Assembly (NCBI GenBank): GCA_964599915.1
Contig: CAZRHR010000062.1
Coordinates: 1-15,892 of the forward strand
Origin: CAZRHR01 sp964599915
GTDB taxonomy: Bacteria; Bacteroidota; Bacteroidia; CAIKAF01
DNA: 15,892 nt
Reading direction: 5' to 3'
Positions 7,775 through 15,139 of the stretch are shown here, piece by piece. The notes below the pieces were generated by a model, which was given only the letters and a program-made list of their open reading frames with translations, was not told the DNA's origin and searched no databases. How positions within the stretch are numbered: position 1 is the first letter of the stretch; the number at the start of each line of letters is the position of its first letter. The position numbers and the translations under genes were made by a program.

Positions 7775-8307
7775 AACGTAGTAATTTTATAAATATCGGG
7801 GAGGTTTCTGCCTAAACCATTATAGTCCAGTCCATAACCCACTACAAATTCGTTTTCGATGGAGAACCCAATATAATCAGGAGGAAAATTCCCCTTAAAT
7901 GCAGATGGCTTGAATAAGAGCGCCGCGGATTTCACGGAAAGTGCGCCACTCGCCCCTACAGTATCTATGAGGAAATTCATGGTGAGTCCGGTATCGATGA
8001 TATCTTCTATGATGAGAACATGTTTTCCGGCCCACTCTTGCTTTGGGGAAAACTCAGCTTGAATTACGCCTGAACTTTTGGTCCCGGCATAAGAATTTAC
8101 CCTAAAAAAGGAATATTCTACAGGTAAATGAATGGCTCTGCCAAGATCCATCATAAATGGTAAAGCGCCTTTCATGATGCCAAGTAGAACAGTTTCTTTG
8201 TTTTGATAATCTTGCGTAAGGGTGCTACCCAAAGTCACTACCCGTTCCCTAATGGTTTGGGCAGAAATCCAAGGTGTAAAATGACGATCATGGAGGCAAA
8301 TGTTCAT
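7771..8307 (-). CDS. hpt: Hypoxanthine phosphoribosyltransferase
   Basis: Purine salvage enzyme that converts hypoxanthine (and usually guanine) plus PRPP into IMP or GMP. From the ATG at 8307 the product is 178 aa, normal for the family. Visible motifs are LLGIMKGALPFMMDL (41-55), FFRVNSYAGTKSSG (67-80), the PRPP-binding loop VLIIEDIIDTGLT (97-109), the purine-site Lys in LLFKP (130-134) and VVGYGLDYNGLGRNLPDIY (155-173). The frame is open to a TTG at 8334, but that codon lies upstream of a perfect -7 promoter box (8324-8331), so the ATG at 8307 is the start. Just before it is a purine-rich AAGGGG with a 4-nt gap to the ATG. hpt leads an hpt-adk unit with a 4-bp overlap. It supplies IMP, the substrate of GuaB encoded further upstream on the same strand. 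Confidence 0.96.
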   Translation of the reverse strand: MNICLHDRHFTPWISAQTIRERVVTLGSTLTQDYQNKETVLLGIMKGALPFMMDLGRAIHLPVEYSFFRVNSYAGTKSSGVIQAEFSPKQEWAGKHVLIIEDIIDTGLTMNFLIDTVGASGALSVKSAALLFKPSAFKGNFPPDYIGFSIENEFVVGYGLDYNGLGRNLPDIYKITTL

Positions 8308-8323
8308 AGGGCCCCTTAAAATG

Positions 8324-8331
8324 CAAAGGTA
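8324..8331 (-). promoter_or_regulatory. hpt promoter, -7 box
   Basis: On the minus strand this reads TACCTTTG, an exact match to the Bacteroidota -7 consensus TAnnTTTG. It ends 16 nt before the hpt ATG, giving a leader of about 10 nt. The expected -33 TTG is not clear: the best candidate is a TTTACG about 21 nt upstream. The box lies in the 74-nt gap after the MoxR gene and rules out the longer hpt reading frame starting at 8334. Confidence 0.6.
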
Positions 8332-8381
8332 CAAAAAGAAAACAGGTTTGGGCGTAAAGGTTTGAAAAAACTACGCCGGAA

Positions 8382-9344
8382 TTAAAGCAGTTTGGAGATA
8401 ATGTCATCCACTGATATGCCTTCCGCCTCTGCTTTGTAATTTCGGACAATGCGATGCCTTAAAATGGCATGTGCTACGGCGCGCACATCGGCTTCATCCG
8501 GTGCAAATTTACCTTGCAAAGCGGCGTGGCATTTGGCGCCAATCACTAAAAATTGGGAAGCTCTGGGCCCTGCCCCCCAAGACAGGTAGGCGTTGGCTTG
8601 TGGATGCGCACCCTCGCGACCCGGACGGGTAGAGGAACTTAATTTAACCGCGTAGGATAGGACATGGTCTGTGACCGGAATCCTGCGAATAAGTCCTTGG
8701 AAATATAAAATCTCTTCTTCCGTAAGAACAGCCTTCACCTTACGTGCCACGCCTGAAGTGGTTTGGCGAACAATGTCCACTTCTTCTTCAAAAGAAGGAT
8801 AATCCACCATAATATTGAGCATGAAGCGGTCTAATTGGGCTTCAGGCAATGGATAAGTACCTTCTTGTTCGATGGGATTTTGGGTAGCCAAAACGAAAAA
8901 AGGCTGGGGCAAAGCGTAAGAGGTACCGGAAACCGTCACCGCTTTTTCCTGCATGGCTTCCAAAAGCGCCGCCTGGGTTTTGGGAGGTGTCCGGTTAATT
9001 TCATCGGCCAAAACTACGTGAGCAAACAAGGGACCTTTCACGAACCGGAAGCTGCGGTCTTCGGCTAAGATCTCAGCGCCTGTAATGTCGGATGGCATTA
9101 GGTCGGGCGTGAACTGAATGCGTTTGAACGAAAGTCCTAAAACGTCAGAAACGGTATTGACCAAAAGGGTTTTGGCCAGTCCCGGCACCCCAATGAGTAA
9201 ACAATGGCCTTGAGAAAAAATGGAAATGGCCAAATCCTGAATGGTTTGTTGCTGTCCTACAATCACTTGACCTAAGGCAGCCCGCATTTGGGCATATTTC
9301 TCTACCAGGGCTTTTACCCCTTCCTGATCTGAGGCGTACATCAT
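8382..9344 (-). CDS. MoxR-family AAA+ ATPase
   Basis: A 320-aa AAA+ ATPase of the MoxR group, generally thought to act as a chaperone for maturing or activating protein complexes. Visible motifs are Walker A GVPGLAKT (52-59), Walker B VVLADEINR (110-118), sensor 1 LATQNP (152-157), EGTYPLPEAQLDRF (161-174) and the C-terminal lid with WGAGPRASQ (256-264). The start has tandem ATGs (9344 and 9341) preceded by an AAGGAG site. It begins 9 nt after the stop of the SurA-like gene, so it is co-transcribed with the three periplasmic folding factors. MoxR genes are usually followed by DUF58 or von Willebrand factor A-domain genes; here hpt follows instead, so its partner must be elsewhere. A role in envelope assembly is inferred from its neighbours only. 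Length and motifs are complete. Confidence 0.94.
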   Translation of the reverse strand: MMYASDQEGVKALVEKYAQMRAALGQVIVGQQQTIQDLAISIFSQGHCLLIGVPGLAKTLLVNTVSDVLGLSFKRIQFTPDLMPSDITGAEILAEDRSFRFVKGPLFAHVVLADEINRTPPKTQAALLEAMQEKAVTVSGTSYALPQPFFVLATQNPIEQEGTYPLPEAQLDRFMLNIMVDYPSFEEEVDIVRQTTSGVARKVKAVLTEEEILYFQGLIRRIPVTDHVLSYAVKLSSSTRPGREGAHPQANAYLSWGAGPRASQFLVIGAKCHAALQGKFAPDEADVRAVAHAILRHRIVRNYKAEAEGISVDDIISKLL

Positions 9345-9349
9345 GTTTA

Positions 9350-9355
9350 CTCCTT
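9350..9355 (-). promoter_or_regulatory. Strong Shine-Dalgarno site for the MoxR gene
   Basis: The minus strand reads AAGGAG 5 nt before the first of two tandem ATGs. The site overlaps the stop codon (9354-9356) of the preceding SurA-like gene. Bacteroidota genes mostly lack such sites, so this one stands out and supports the start at 9344. Confidence 0.6.
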
Positions 9356-10715
9356 ATTGGTTATTCCACTTGGCTGCATCCGGACAAATATCCAAAAATC
9401 CATTAACTGAAATGTACATGGAGCGCTTTTTCCGCTGCACCCATTGTTGGGTTAATTCTAGTTTTTTCCGCATGACCGCAAACTCCTGAATGCGTCCATA
9501 ATCCATGGTTAAATTGGCTTTATGCGGGTCTCTTTTTTCCACCATTAAAATAATGCGAACCGTGGGAAGACCCGCTTGACCTTGCAAAATCTGTACCGGC
9601 GAAATCTCATTCACCTTAAGTTCTTTGACCAATCCAGCGGTTTCCGGGTCCAATTCCTCCATGGTAAACAAGGGTGCGTTGGAATAAGGATTAAAAAGTT
9701 GTCCGCCATTCATGCGGGTTTCTTCATCCTCAGAATATTTTTTGGTGAGGTCTGCAAAAGTGAAAGTACCGGAACGATAAAGTCCGGCGATGGAATCTAG
9801 TCGATTTTCAGCCCTCACAAGATCCGAAGTGCTCACTTTAGGACGGATGAGGATATGTCTGAAATTGGCATACTCTCCTCTTTTTTCAATCAGCTGAATG
9901 ATGTGAAAACCAAACTGGGTTTCCACCACATCTGAGATTTCGCCGGGTTTCAAGGAAAAACCTACGGCAGCAAACTCAGGCACTAAATCTTCCCTCCGTA
10001 AAAAGCCTAATTCTCCGCATTGTTGGGCCGACCCAAGGTCGTCACTGTTGAATTTTGCTTTTAGACAAAAATTACCACCGGCCAATAAATCTTCCCGCAT
10101 TTTTTTGAGCTCACGGGTTACTTTTTCCTTTTCTTCCGGCCGAATGCCCGGTTTAATGACCAAGTGCGCCAACTTAAATTCGGCAGGTATAAAAGGCAAA
10201 GAGTCGGGGTGCCAGGTTTCAAACACCTTGCGAACTTCTGCCGGGGTTACTTTGACTTCTCCAAAAAGTTTGTTTTCTACCTGGCTGATTAGCATTTGCT
10301 CCCGAATGGTAGGTTCAAGATCTGTGCGTAGTTTATCCAATGAAATACCTAGCCTCTGTTCGGCTTTGGCTTTTCCGCCTGCCTGGGCGATGAAAATTCC
10401 GATTCGCCTTTCCACTTCGGCATCCACTGCATCTTGGGAAACCTCAATAGAATCCAGTTCTGCCTGAAACAAGAGCATCTTATTGAAGATAAAGTCTTCA
10501 AATAGTTCGCAGCGGGAGAGCTGCGGCATGCCTTCACGGGCATTGTTCCGCTGTTGGGCAAAACGTGCTTCTACATCGGAACGCAGAATGGCCTCGGAAC
10601 CCACAACGGCTACCACTTCATCTACCAATACGGGTTGCGCCACCAAGGTGGAAAAAACCAGGTAAAAACTAATGCTCCAAATAAATTTCAAACTTGCCAT
10701 TTGCTTGCGCCTCAT
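9354..10715 (-). CDS. SurA-like periplasmic chaperone/peptidyl-prolyl isomerase
   Basis: Predicted periplasmic folding factor for outer-membrane and secreted proteins. The 453-aa product has a signal peptide (basic start, hydrophobic 11-25, cleavage at VA|QP near 26). A SurA-type N-terminal chaperone region follows (about 30-155, with VDEVVAVVGSEAILRSDVE). Then come two parvulin (PPIC) domains at about 178-278 (AHLVIKP, GELGFL, FGFHIIQL) and 283-395 (FRHILIRP, YSEDEETRMNGGQL). This is the same layout and nearly the same size as E. coli SurA. The start at 10715 overlaps the previous gene by 47 bp; an in-frame ATG at 10700 would reduce this to 32 bp and keep the signal peptide, so the exact start is open. 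It sits third in a run of three related genes and is followed 9 nt later by the MoxR gene. The second parvulin domain may be the better conserved one. Confidence 0.92.
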   Translation of the reverse strand: MRRKQMASLKFIWSISFYLVFSTLVAQPVLVDEVVAVVGSEAILRSDVEARFAQQRNNAREGMPQLSRCELFEDFIFNKMLLFQAELDSIEVSQDAVDAEVERRIGIFIAQAGGKAKAEQRLGISLDKLRTDLEPTIREQMLISQVENKLFGEVKVTPAEVRKVFETWHPDSLPFIPAEFKLAHLVIKPGIRPEEKEKVTRELKKMREDLLAGGNFCLKAKFNSDDLGSAQQCGELGFLRREDLVPEFAAVGFSLKPGEISDVVETQFGFHIIQLIEKRGEYANFRHILIRPKVSTSDLVRAENRLDSIAGLYRSGTFTFADLTKKYSEDEETRMNGGQLFNPYSNAPLFTMEELDPETAGLVKELKVNEISPVQILQGQAGLPTVRIILMVEKRDPHKANLTMDYGRIQEFAVMRKKLELTQQWVQRKKRSMYISVNGFLDICPDAAKWNNQ

Positions 10716-11541
10716 GATACAATTCAGTTTCCAGTTGCTTCAATATTTGCTGCTTCTTTTGATTCAATAAAATCATCCGAATGTTTCCCATTTCAAATGC
10801 CATGGGCGACAGGGTTTCTCTTCTGCGCACAGCATAAATACGGATAAAGTGCGTTTTCAGAGAATCGGACACTTCCGTGAAACGATTCTTTTGAAGAAAA
10901 ATTTCCTGACTTGGATACACCAATGGAAATAATTGCTCCAACTCATCCATCCGTACCCAATTGGTGTCCGTAAGCCGATATCCGTAAGCATATTTCTGAC
11001 AGAAATCCATGAGCTTTTGGCCATCAGCGGGTTTGTCGCTAAGCAGCCATTGTTTCACTTTTCCGGCATCCTTATGATTTCTGGGTAAAGTAACGGAAGC
11101 ATATTGAACAATGTTGTATTTCAACAAAAAATCGTTTTTATTTTGCTGGTAATAAGCTTCTAATTCCTGCTGGCTTAATTGGGTATCCAAACGTGAGGCC
11201 AGCATCCGCTCTTGATAGGCATGGATGAGCAGAGATTTACGGTAATTTTCCAGTTGTTGGTCAAAGGCCTTTAAATCGTCGGAGAGTTGGTCTTCGGCTT
11301 GTTGCAGCAGAATTTGCTCTCTGACCCAACCTTCGACCAACACTTGCAAAAGTGCCAACGAGTCGGCTTTGCTATTGGGAAAAACCACGTCTGAGAAGGA
11401 AGCAATGGTCAAAGTCTGGTCATCTACCCTAGCCAATACCCCGTTGTCAGCTGAATCATCCGATAACAAAGGAATGTGGTTGCAGGCGCCAAGAAAAATC
11501 CAAAGCCCTGCGAAGAGAAGACCAAGCCTTGTGCGCATCAT
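10669..11541 (-). CDS. Lipoprotein related to SurA/PpiC N-terminal domains, no clear isomerase domain
   Basis: From the ATG at 11541 the product is 290 aa. It has a lipoprotein signal: MMRTR, a hydrophobic core, then FLGAC with the lipid-carrying Cys20. The mature part opens with VLARVDDQTLTIASFSDVVFP, the short beta-hairpin-and-helix start typical of SurA/PpiC-type proteins. It continues with long charged helices (66-140, for example VREQILLQQAEDQL and LSQQELEAYYQQNKNDF). The region where a parvulin domain would sit (about 140-245) lacks the HILI and GGxLGW motifs, so I expect chaperone activity without isomerase activity; that is inference. The frame extends upstream to 11661 inside the previous gene, but the ATG at 11541 overlaps that gene's stop as ATGA and puts the signal peptide at the N-terminus. 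Its 3' end overlaps the SurA-like gene. It is likely anchored in the inner or outer membrane facing the periplasm. Confidence 0.85.
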   Translation of the reverse strand: MMRTRLGLLFAGLWIFLGACNHIPLLSDDSADNGVLARVDDQTLTIASFSDVVFPNSKADSLALLQVLVEGWVREQILLQQAEDQLSDDLKAFDQQLENYRKSLLIHAYQERMLASRLDTQLSQQELEAYYQQNKNDFLLKYNIVQYASVTLPRNHKDAGKVKQWLLSDKPADGQKLMDFCQKYAYGYRLTDTNWVRMDELEQLFPLVYPSQEIFLQKNRFTEVSDSLKTHFIRIYAVRRRETLSPMAFEMGNIRMILLNQKKQQILKQLETELYHEAQANGKFEIYLEH

Positions 11542-13499
11542 GGGCGAACCAGCCTGTACAATACGTCCTTGTTGACTTGAATTGGATATTTTGCGCGCAA
11601 AGATGTAATCCATTCCTGCTCGAGGTAGGTTCCGTAATCCGAAGTCACGACCCCTTTGCACTCTTTCAACGTTTTTGGGGTGGGCGGAAGGCTTTCCGTC
11701 ACTACAGCAAATCGAATTTTCCCACCTTCCTGACTGGTAGGAGAAATGCCTTTGGGTGTCGTTACAGCGGCCACCAAAGGTTGCTCCCCTTCACCATACA
11801 AACCTTCCAGAACAATCACATTGTCCGCGACCTTTTTATTTAAGGTGGCAATAAATTTTTCACGGGTCATGGCACCCGACAAGAGTTTTGGCGCCAGCTT
11901 GCGTGCTTCTGCCTCTACCTTGGCATCTTTACAATCGATGATGTAGGCCCTTTTGCGCGGTCCCCACATGTACTTTTCGCGGTTGGCCTGATGGAAAGCC
12001 TCAAGACCCACGCTATCACGTACAGATTTTTTCCACACCTTTTGGTCCATTAAGGCGAAAAGTAAAATGCCTTCCCGGTACTCCCTCACCAAATAAAAGA
12101 AAGCCACATCCTCATTGGGAAGTGAAGCTTCTTTATGGGCGAGCAGTTCTTTTTCTACAAATGCATCCAGTCCATTGGTTCTGAAGTTGCAGCGAGTGAC
12201 CGGTTTATCCAAAGGAAGGGTGGACATAAAGTCGGCCACAGCACTCCAGTTCAAGGTTTTTCCAGCAAATTGTATGGCCCATTGTTCGGCAAAAGGCTTT
12301 AGCATGTCCGGTTTGTACGGCTGGTCGCCCATGGCTTGGAGAATGGTTTGGAGCACCGCTTCATTTTGAGAAAAAGCATATTGTTGTTTCAAGCGATTCA
12401 CCAACACTTGCTTGGGCACAGCCCAGCGTGAAGTTTTGGAAAGACTTCTCACCAAATCCGGCTTCAAGGTGGCATACGAAGGAATGCCTGGAGCTTCCAC
12501 AAGACGAATCAGGTGAAAACCTTCCGGAGTTTCAATGGGCATCGACACCTCATCCACCTTTTTAAGGCCAAAGGCGGCATCTTCAAAGGCAGGTGCATAG
12601 GTATTGATACCAAAGGCTGGTAATTCACCGCCACGCGCGGCTGAATTTGGATTTTCAGAATAGGTCCTTACCACTTCAGCCCAAGGCTTACCAGCCGCCA
12701 ATTGTCCACGGGCTTCCATGATACGGTTGTAAGACACTTTTTTCTTTTCCGGGTCCTGCATGTCGGCCTGCACAAAAATGTGGGCAATTTTTATGCGTCC
12801 GCGGGCTGGGCGTTCCTTCTGAACGCGCACCAAATGATAACCCAGGGAGGTTCTAACGATGTTAGAGATACCATTGACAGGGGTTTGGTACACTTCCAGC
12901 TCATAAGAAAGTCCCATACCTGGCGCAGTTACCCAACCCAGATAGCCTTGGTTGGCTTTGGTCAAAGAATCCTGTGAAAATTGCTGAACTGCAGCCGCAA
13001 AAGTTAATTTTCCGGCGACGAGGTCCTGACGAATTTTAGCAATGGTTCTAAAGGCTTTGAGGGTATCTTGGGGAGAAGCACAACGATCTACACGTATCAA
13101 AAGGTGAGCAATTTCCCGGTCTGTTTGCATCCTTTGATAGGTGCTGCGCAGCAACTGGCCTTCGGCGGCTGTATCGCGAAGATAAGGACCGGAAAGCTGG
13201 CGAACATAAGAGCCTAACTCCAAGTTAAAGGCTTTAGAGGTGTCCATTCCAGCGTCTATGGCCTCACGAACTTTAAGTTTGAATACGGAGAAAAGCTCCA
13301 TGTATTCGTCCAAGGCTTGTTTGGTTACCGGACCTTTTTGGTTGTTCTTTTTAAAAATGGCTTCGAATTCGGAAAGATAAACGGGTTCGGCACCAACCGT
13401 CATGACTACGGCATCATTGGGTACGCGCGGCTGGGCCAAAAGAAGGCAAGGAAGTAAAATACCCGCCATCATTCCTGTGAAATGCAACATCCGACTCAT
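11538..13499 (-). CDS. Large periplasmic peptidyl-prolyl isomerase with two parvulin domains
   Basis: A 653-aa exported folding factor. The N-terminus is a signal peptide (hydrophobic 8-21, cleavage at LA|QP near 22). The Cys18 within it is preceded by Pro and does not make a lipobox. Residues 28-120 resemble the N-terminal region of this family (VVMTVGAEPVYLSEFEAIF). Two parvulin domains follow: about 125-228 (REIAHLLIRV, NQGYLGWV, LGYHLVRV) and 234-335 (IKIAHIFVQ, ARGGELPAFG, EGFHLIRL). The remaining 300 or so residues are helical with no domain I recognise; they may hold a further diverged repeat (AYIIDCKDAKVEAEARKL, then VVTESLPPTPKTLKE). It is the first gene of a run that continues with the lipoprotein (ATGA overlap), the SurA-like protein and MoxR. 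Likely clients are outer-membrane or T9SS proteins, by context. A candidate promoter lies just upstream (13520-13552). Confidence 0.92.
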   Translation of the reverse strand: MSRMLHFTGMMAGILLPCLLLAQPRVPNDAVVMTVGAEPVYLSEFEAIFKKNNQKGPVTKQALDEYMELFSVFKLKVREAIDAGMDTSKAFNLELGSYVRQLSGPYLRDTAAEGQLLRSTYQRMQTDREIAHLLIRVDRCASPQDTLKAFRTIAKIRQDLVAGKLTFAAAVQQFSQDSLTKANQGYLGWVTAPGMGLSYELEVYQTPVNGISNIVRTSLGYHLVRVQKERPARGRIKIAHIFVQADMQDPEKKKVSYNRIMEARGQLAAGKPWAEVVRTYSENPNSAARGGELPAFGINTYAPAFEDAAFGLKKVDEVSMPIETPEGFHLIRLVEAPGIPSYATLKPDLVRSLSKTSRWAVPKQVLVNRLKQQYAFSQNEAVLQTILQAMGDQPYKPDMLKPFAEQWAIQFAGKTLNWSAVADFMSTLPLDKPVTRCNFRTNGLDAFVEKELLAHKEASLPNEDVAFFYLVREYREGILLFALMDQKVWKKSVRDSVGLEAFHQANREKYMWGPRKRAYIIDCKDAKVEAEARKLAPKLLSGAMTREKFIATLNKKVADNVIVLEGLYGEGEQPLVAAVTTPKGISPTSQEGGKIRFAVVTESLPPTPKTLKECKGVVTSDYGTYLEQEWITSLRAKYPIQVNKDVLYRLVRP

Positions 13500-13519
13500 A
13501 CATTTTTCATTTTAGCCTA

Positions 13520-13552
13520 CGAAAGTACACTTTCCCATGGAAAATGCCACAA
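13520..13552 (-). promoter_or_regulatory. Candidate promoter of the folding-factor operon
   Basis: In the 88-bp gap after guaB, the minus strand carries TACTTTCG (13527 to 13520), which matches TAnnTTTG at all but one fixed position. A TTG (13552 to 13550) lies 22 nt upstream, within the 17-23 nt spacing reported for Bacteroidota -33/-7 promoters. The -7 box ends 20 nt before the start codon at 13499. Both elements and their spacing fit, but the motif is short. Confidence 0.45.
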
Positions 13553-13587
13553 CAAATCCAGCAGGGATTTTATCTTAACAAGGAGAT

Positions 13588-15069
13588 TTAAGACCGGGTG
13601 TAATTGGGTGCTTCGCGGGTAATGGTCACGTTATGCGGGTGAGACTCCACCATGCTGGCTGCCGAGATGCGAATAAACTTGGCTTGCTGCAACGTTTCCA
13701 TGTCAGCCGCACCGCAATACCCCATGCCGGCGCGAAGTCCACCCTGCAACTGATACAATACCTCGGAAATACTTCCACGGAAAGGCACACGACCCACAAT
13801 GCCTTCCGGAACCAGCTTTTTCACATCCGTTTCTTCACTTTGAAAATAGCGATCCCGGCTTCCTTGTTGCATGGCATCAATGGAACCCATACCCCGGTAA
13901 TTTTTGAATTTCCGTCCTTCAAATAAAATGGTATCTCCCGGAGATTCTTCTGTTCCAGCCAGCAGGGAACCCAACATCACGCAATCTGCGCCAGCTGCCA
14001 GGGCTTTGGCCACATCACCTGAAAAACGGATTCCGCCATCGGCAATAAGCGCCACGTCGGGATAATGAATTTTTAGCCCTTGGGCGACCTGAAGAATGGC
14101 TGAGAGTTGCGGCATGCCAATCCCTGCAACAATTCTCGTCGTACAAATTGAACCTGGGCCTATGCCCACTTTTACAGCATGTGCTCCGGCTTCGGCCAAA
14201 GCCATAGCCGCTTCTGAAGTTGCTATGTTTCCAGCCACTACTTGTAGGTTCGGATATTTTTCCACCACGGCTTTAACCAAAGAAATCACACCTGCCGAAT
14301 GGCCGTGGGCCGTGTCAATCACCACGGCATCCACACCCGCTTGAACCAAGAGGGCAATGCGTTCCCAGACTTCATTGGCAAGTCCAATGGCAGCGGCTAC
14401 GCGAAGCCTTCCCAAGGCATCTTTATTGGCCTGCGGCCGTTGTCTAGCTTTCAAAATGTCCTTGTAGGTGACCAAACCTTGAAGCTTTCCTTGTTCATCT
14501 ACCACCGGCAATTTTTCTATGCGGTGGGTTTGAAGCAATTGTTCGGCCTCCTGAATGGAAGGCATGTGGTCTATGGTTACCAAAGGCATAGGGGTCATCA
14601 CTTGCTCTACCGGCAAATGAAAATGGGTTTGAAACCGAAGGTCACGATGGGTAAGAATACCTTGAAGTATGCCTTTTTCGTTGACTACAGGAATTCCACC
14701 AATGCCGTGTTCCTGCATCAGCCGAAGCGCATCGGCCACCAAAGCACCCGATGGCAAGGTTACAGGATCTAATATCATTCCGCTTTCCGCGCGTTTAACC
14801 TTGCGCACCATGGCGGCTTGCTCGGTCATGGGCATATTCTTGTGCAAAACGCCGATACCTCCTTCCTGCGCCATGGCAATGGCCATGTTGGCTTCGGTTA
14901 CGGTATCCATGGCGGCCGACACAAAAGGCAAGTGTAAAGAAATGGATGAGGTGAATCGCGAAGTGAGCTTCACTTGTTGGGGGAGGACTTCGGAATAAGC
15001 TGGAATCAACAGCACATCATCGAAGGTTAATCCTTCCCCGGCAATTTTTTCGGAAGAGCTAAAGGACAT
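13588..15069 (-). CDS. guaB: IMP dehydrogenase
   Basis: Oxidises IMP to XMP with NAD+, the committed step of guanine nucleotide synthesis, in the cytoplasm. From the ATG at 15069 the product is 493 aa, normal for bacterial GuaB. The barrel begins with LTFDDVLLIPAYSEVLP (14-30). Two CBS domains are inserted at about 102-147 and 156-208. Then come IDTAHGHS (251-258), the catalytic loop GSICTTR with Cys309, IADGGIRFSGD (342-352), MLGSLLAGTEESPG (365-378) and the flap GSRDRYFQ with the Arg407-Tyr408 pair. The frame is open to 15189, but an ATG at 15096 sits directly on the -7 promoter box, so the start must be at 15075 or 15069. I chose 15069 because it gives the MSF-type N-terminus seen in relatives. 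It lies 70 nt downstream of kdsA and has its own promoter. All catalytic residues are present. Confidence 0.97.
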   Translation of the reverse strand: MSFSSSEKIAGEGLTFDDVLLIPAYSEVLPQQVKLTSRFTSSISLHLPFVSAAMDTVTEANMAIAMAQEGGIGVLHKNMPMTEQAAMVRKVKRAESGMILDPVTLPSGALVADALRLMQEHGIGGIPVVNEKGILQGILTHRDLRFQTHFHLPVEQVMTPMPLVTIDHMPSIQEAEQLLQTHRIEKLPVVDEQGKLQGLVTYKDILKARQRPQANKDALGRLRVAAAIGLANEVWERIALLVQAGVDAVVIDTAHGHSAGVISLVKAVVEKYPNLQVVAGNIATSEAAMALAEAGAHAVKVGIGPGSICTTRIVAGIGMPQLSAILQVAQGLKIHYPDVALIADGGIRFSGDVAKALAAGADCVMLGSLLAGTEESPGDTILFEGRKFKNYRGMGSIDAMQQGSRDRYFQSEETDVKKLVPEGIVGRVPFRGSISEVLYQLQGGLRAGMGYCGAADMETLQQAKFIRISAASMVESHPHNVTITREAPNYTRS

Positions 15070-15090
15070 AGGCATCCGGATTTGTTCCGG

Positions 15091-15100
15091 TTGCATGCAA
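15091..15100. repeat. 10-bp perfect palindrome at the guaB promoter
   Basis: TTGCATGCAA is a perfect inverted repeat. It overlaps the last three bases of the guaB -7 box and covers the expected transcription start. The position is right for an operator, but a 10-bp palindrome can occur by chance and I recognise no regulator for it. Confidence 0.35.
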
Positions 15101-15105
15101 ATGTA
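15098..15105 (-). promoter_or_regulatory. guaB promoter, -7 box
   Basis: The minus strand reads TACATTTG, an exact match to TAnnTTTG, in the 70-nt gap between kdsA and guaB. It ends 28 nt before the chosen guaB start at 15069. I see no good TTG 17-23 nt upstream, so the -33 element is weak or absent. The box excludes guaB starts at 15096 and above. Confidence 0.55.
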
Positions 15106-15139
15106 TGGAAAAGAGACTGTGTGGCTTGTTAAGAAACCA

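Noticed and set aside
11542..11661. Longer start for the lipoprotein gene at 11661
   Set aside because: It would bury the lipoprotein signal 40 residues inside the protein; the ATGA-overlapping start at 11541 places it at the N-terminus.
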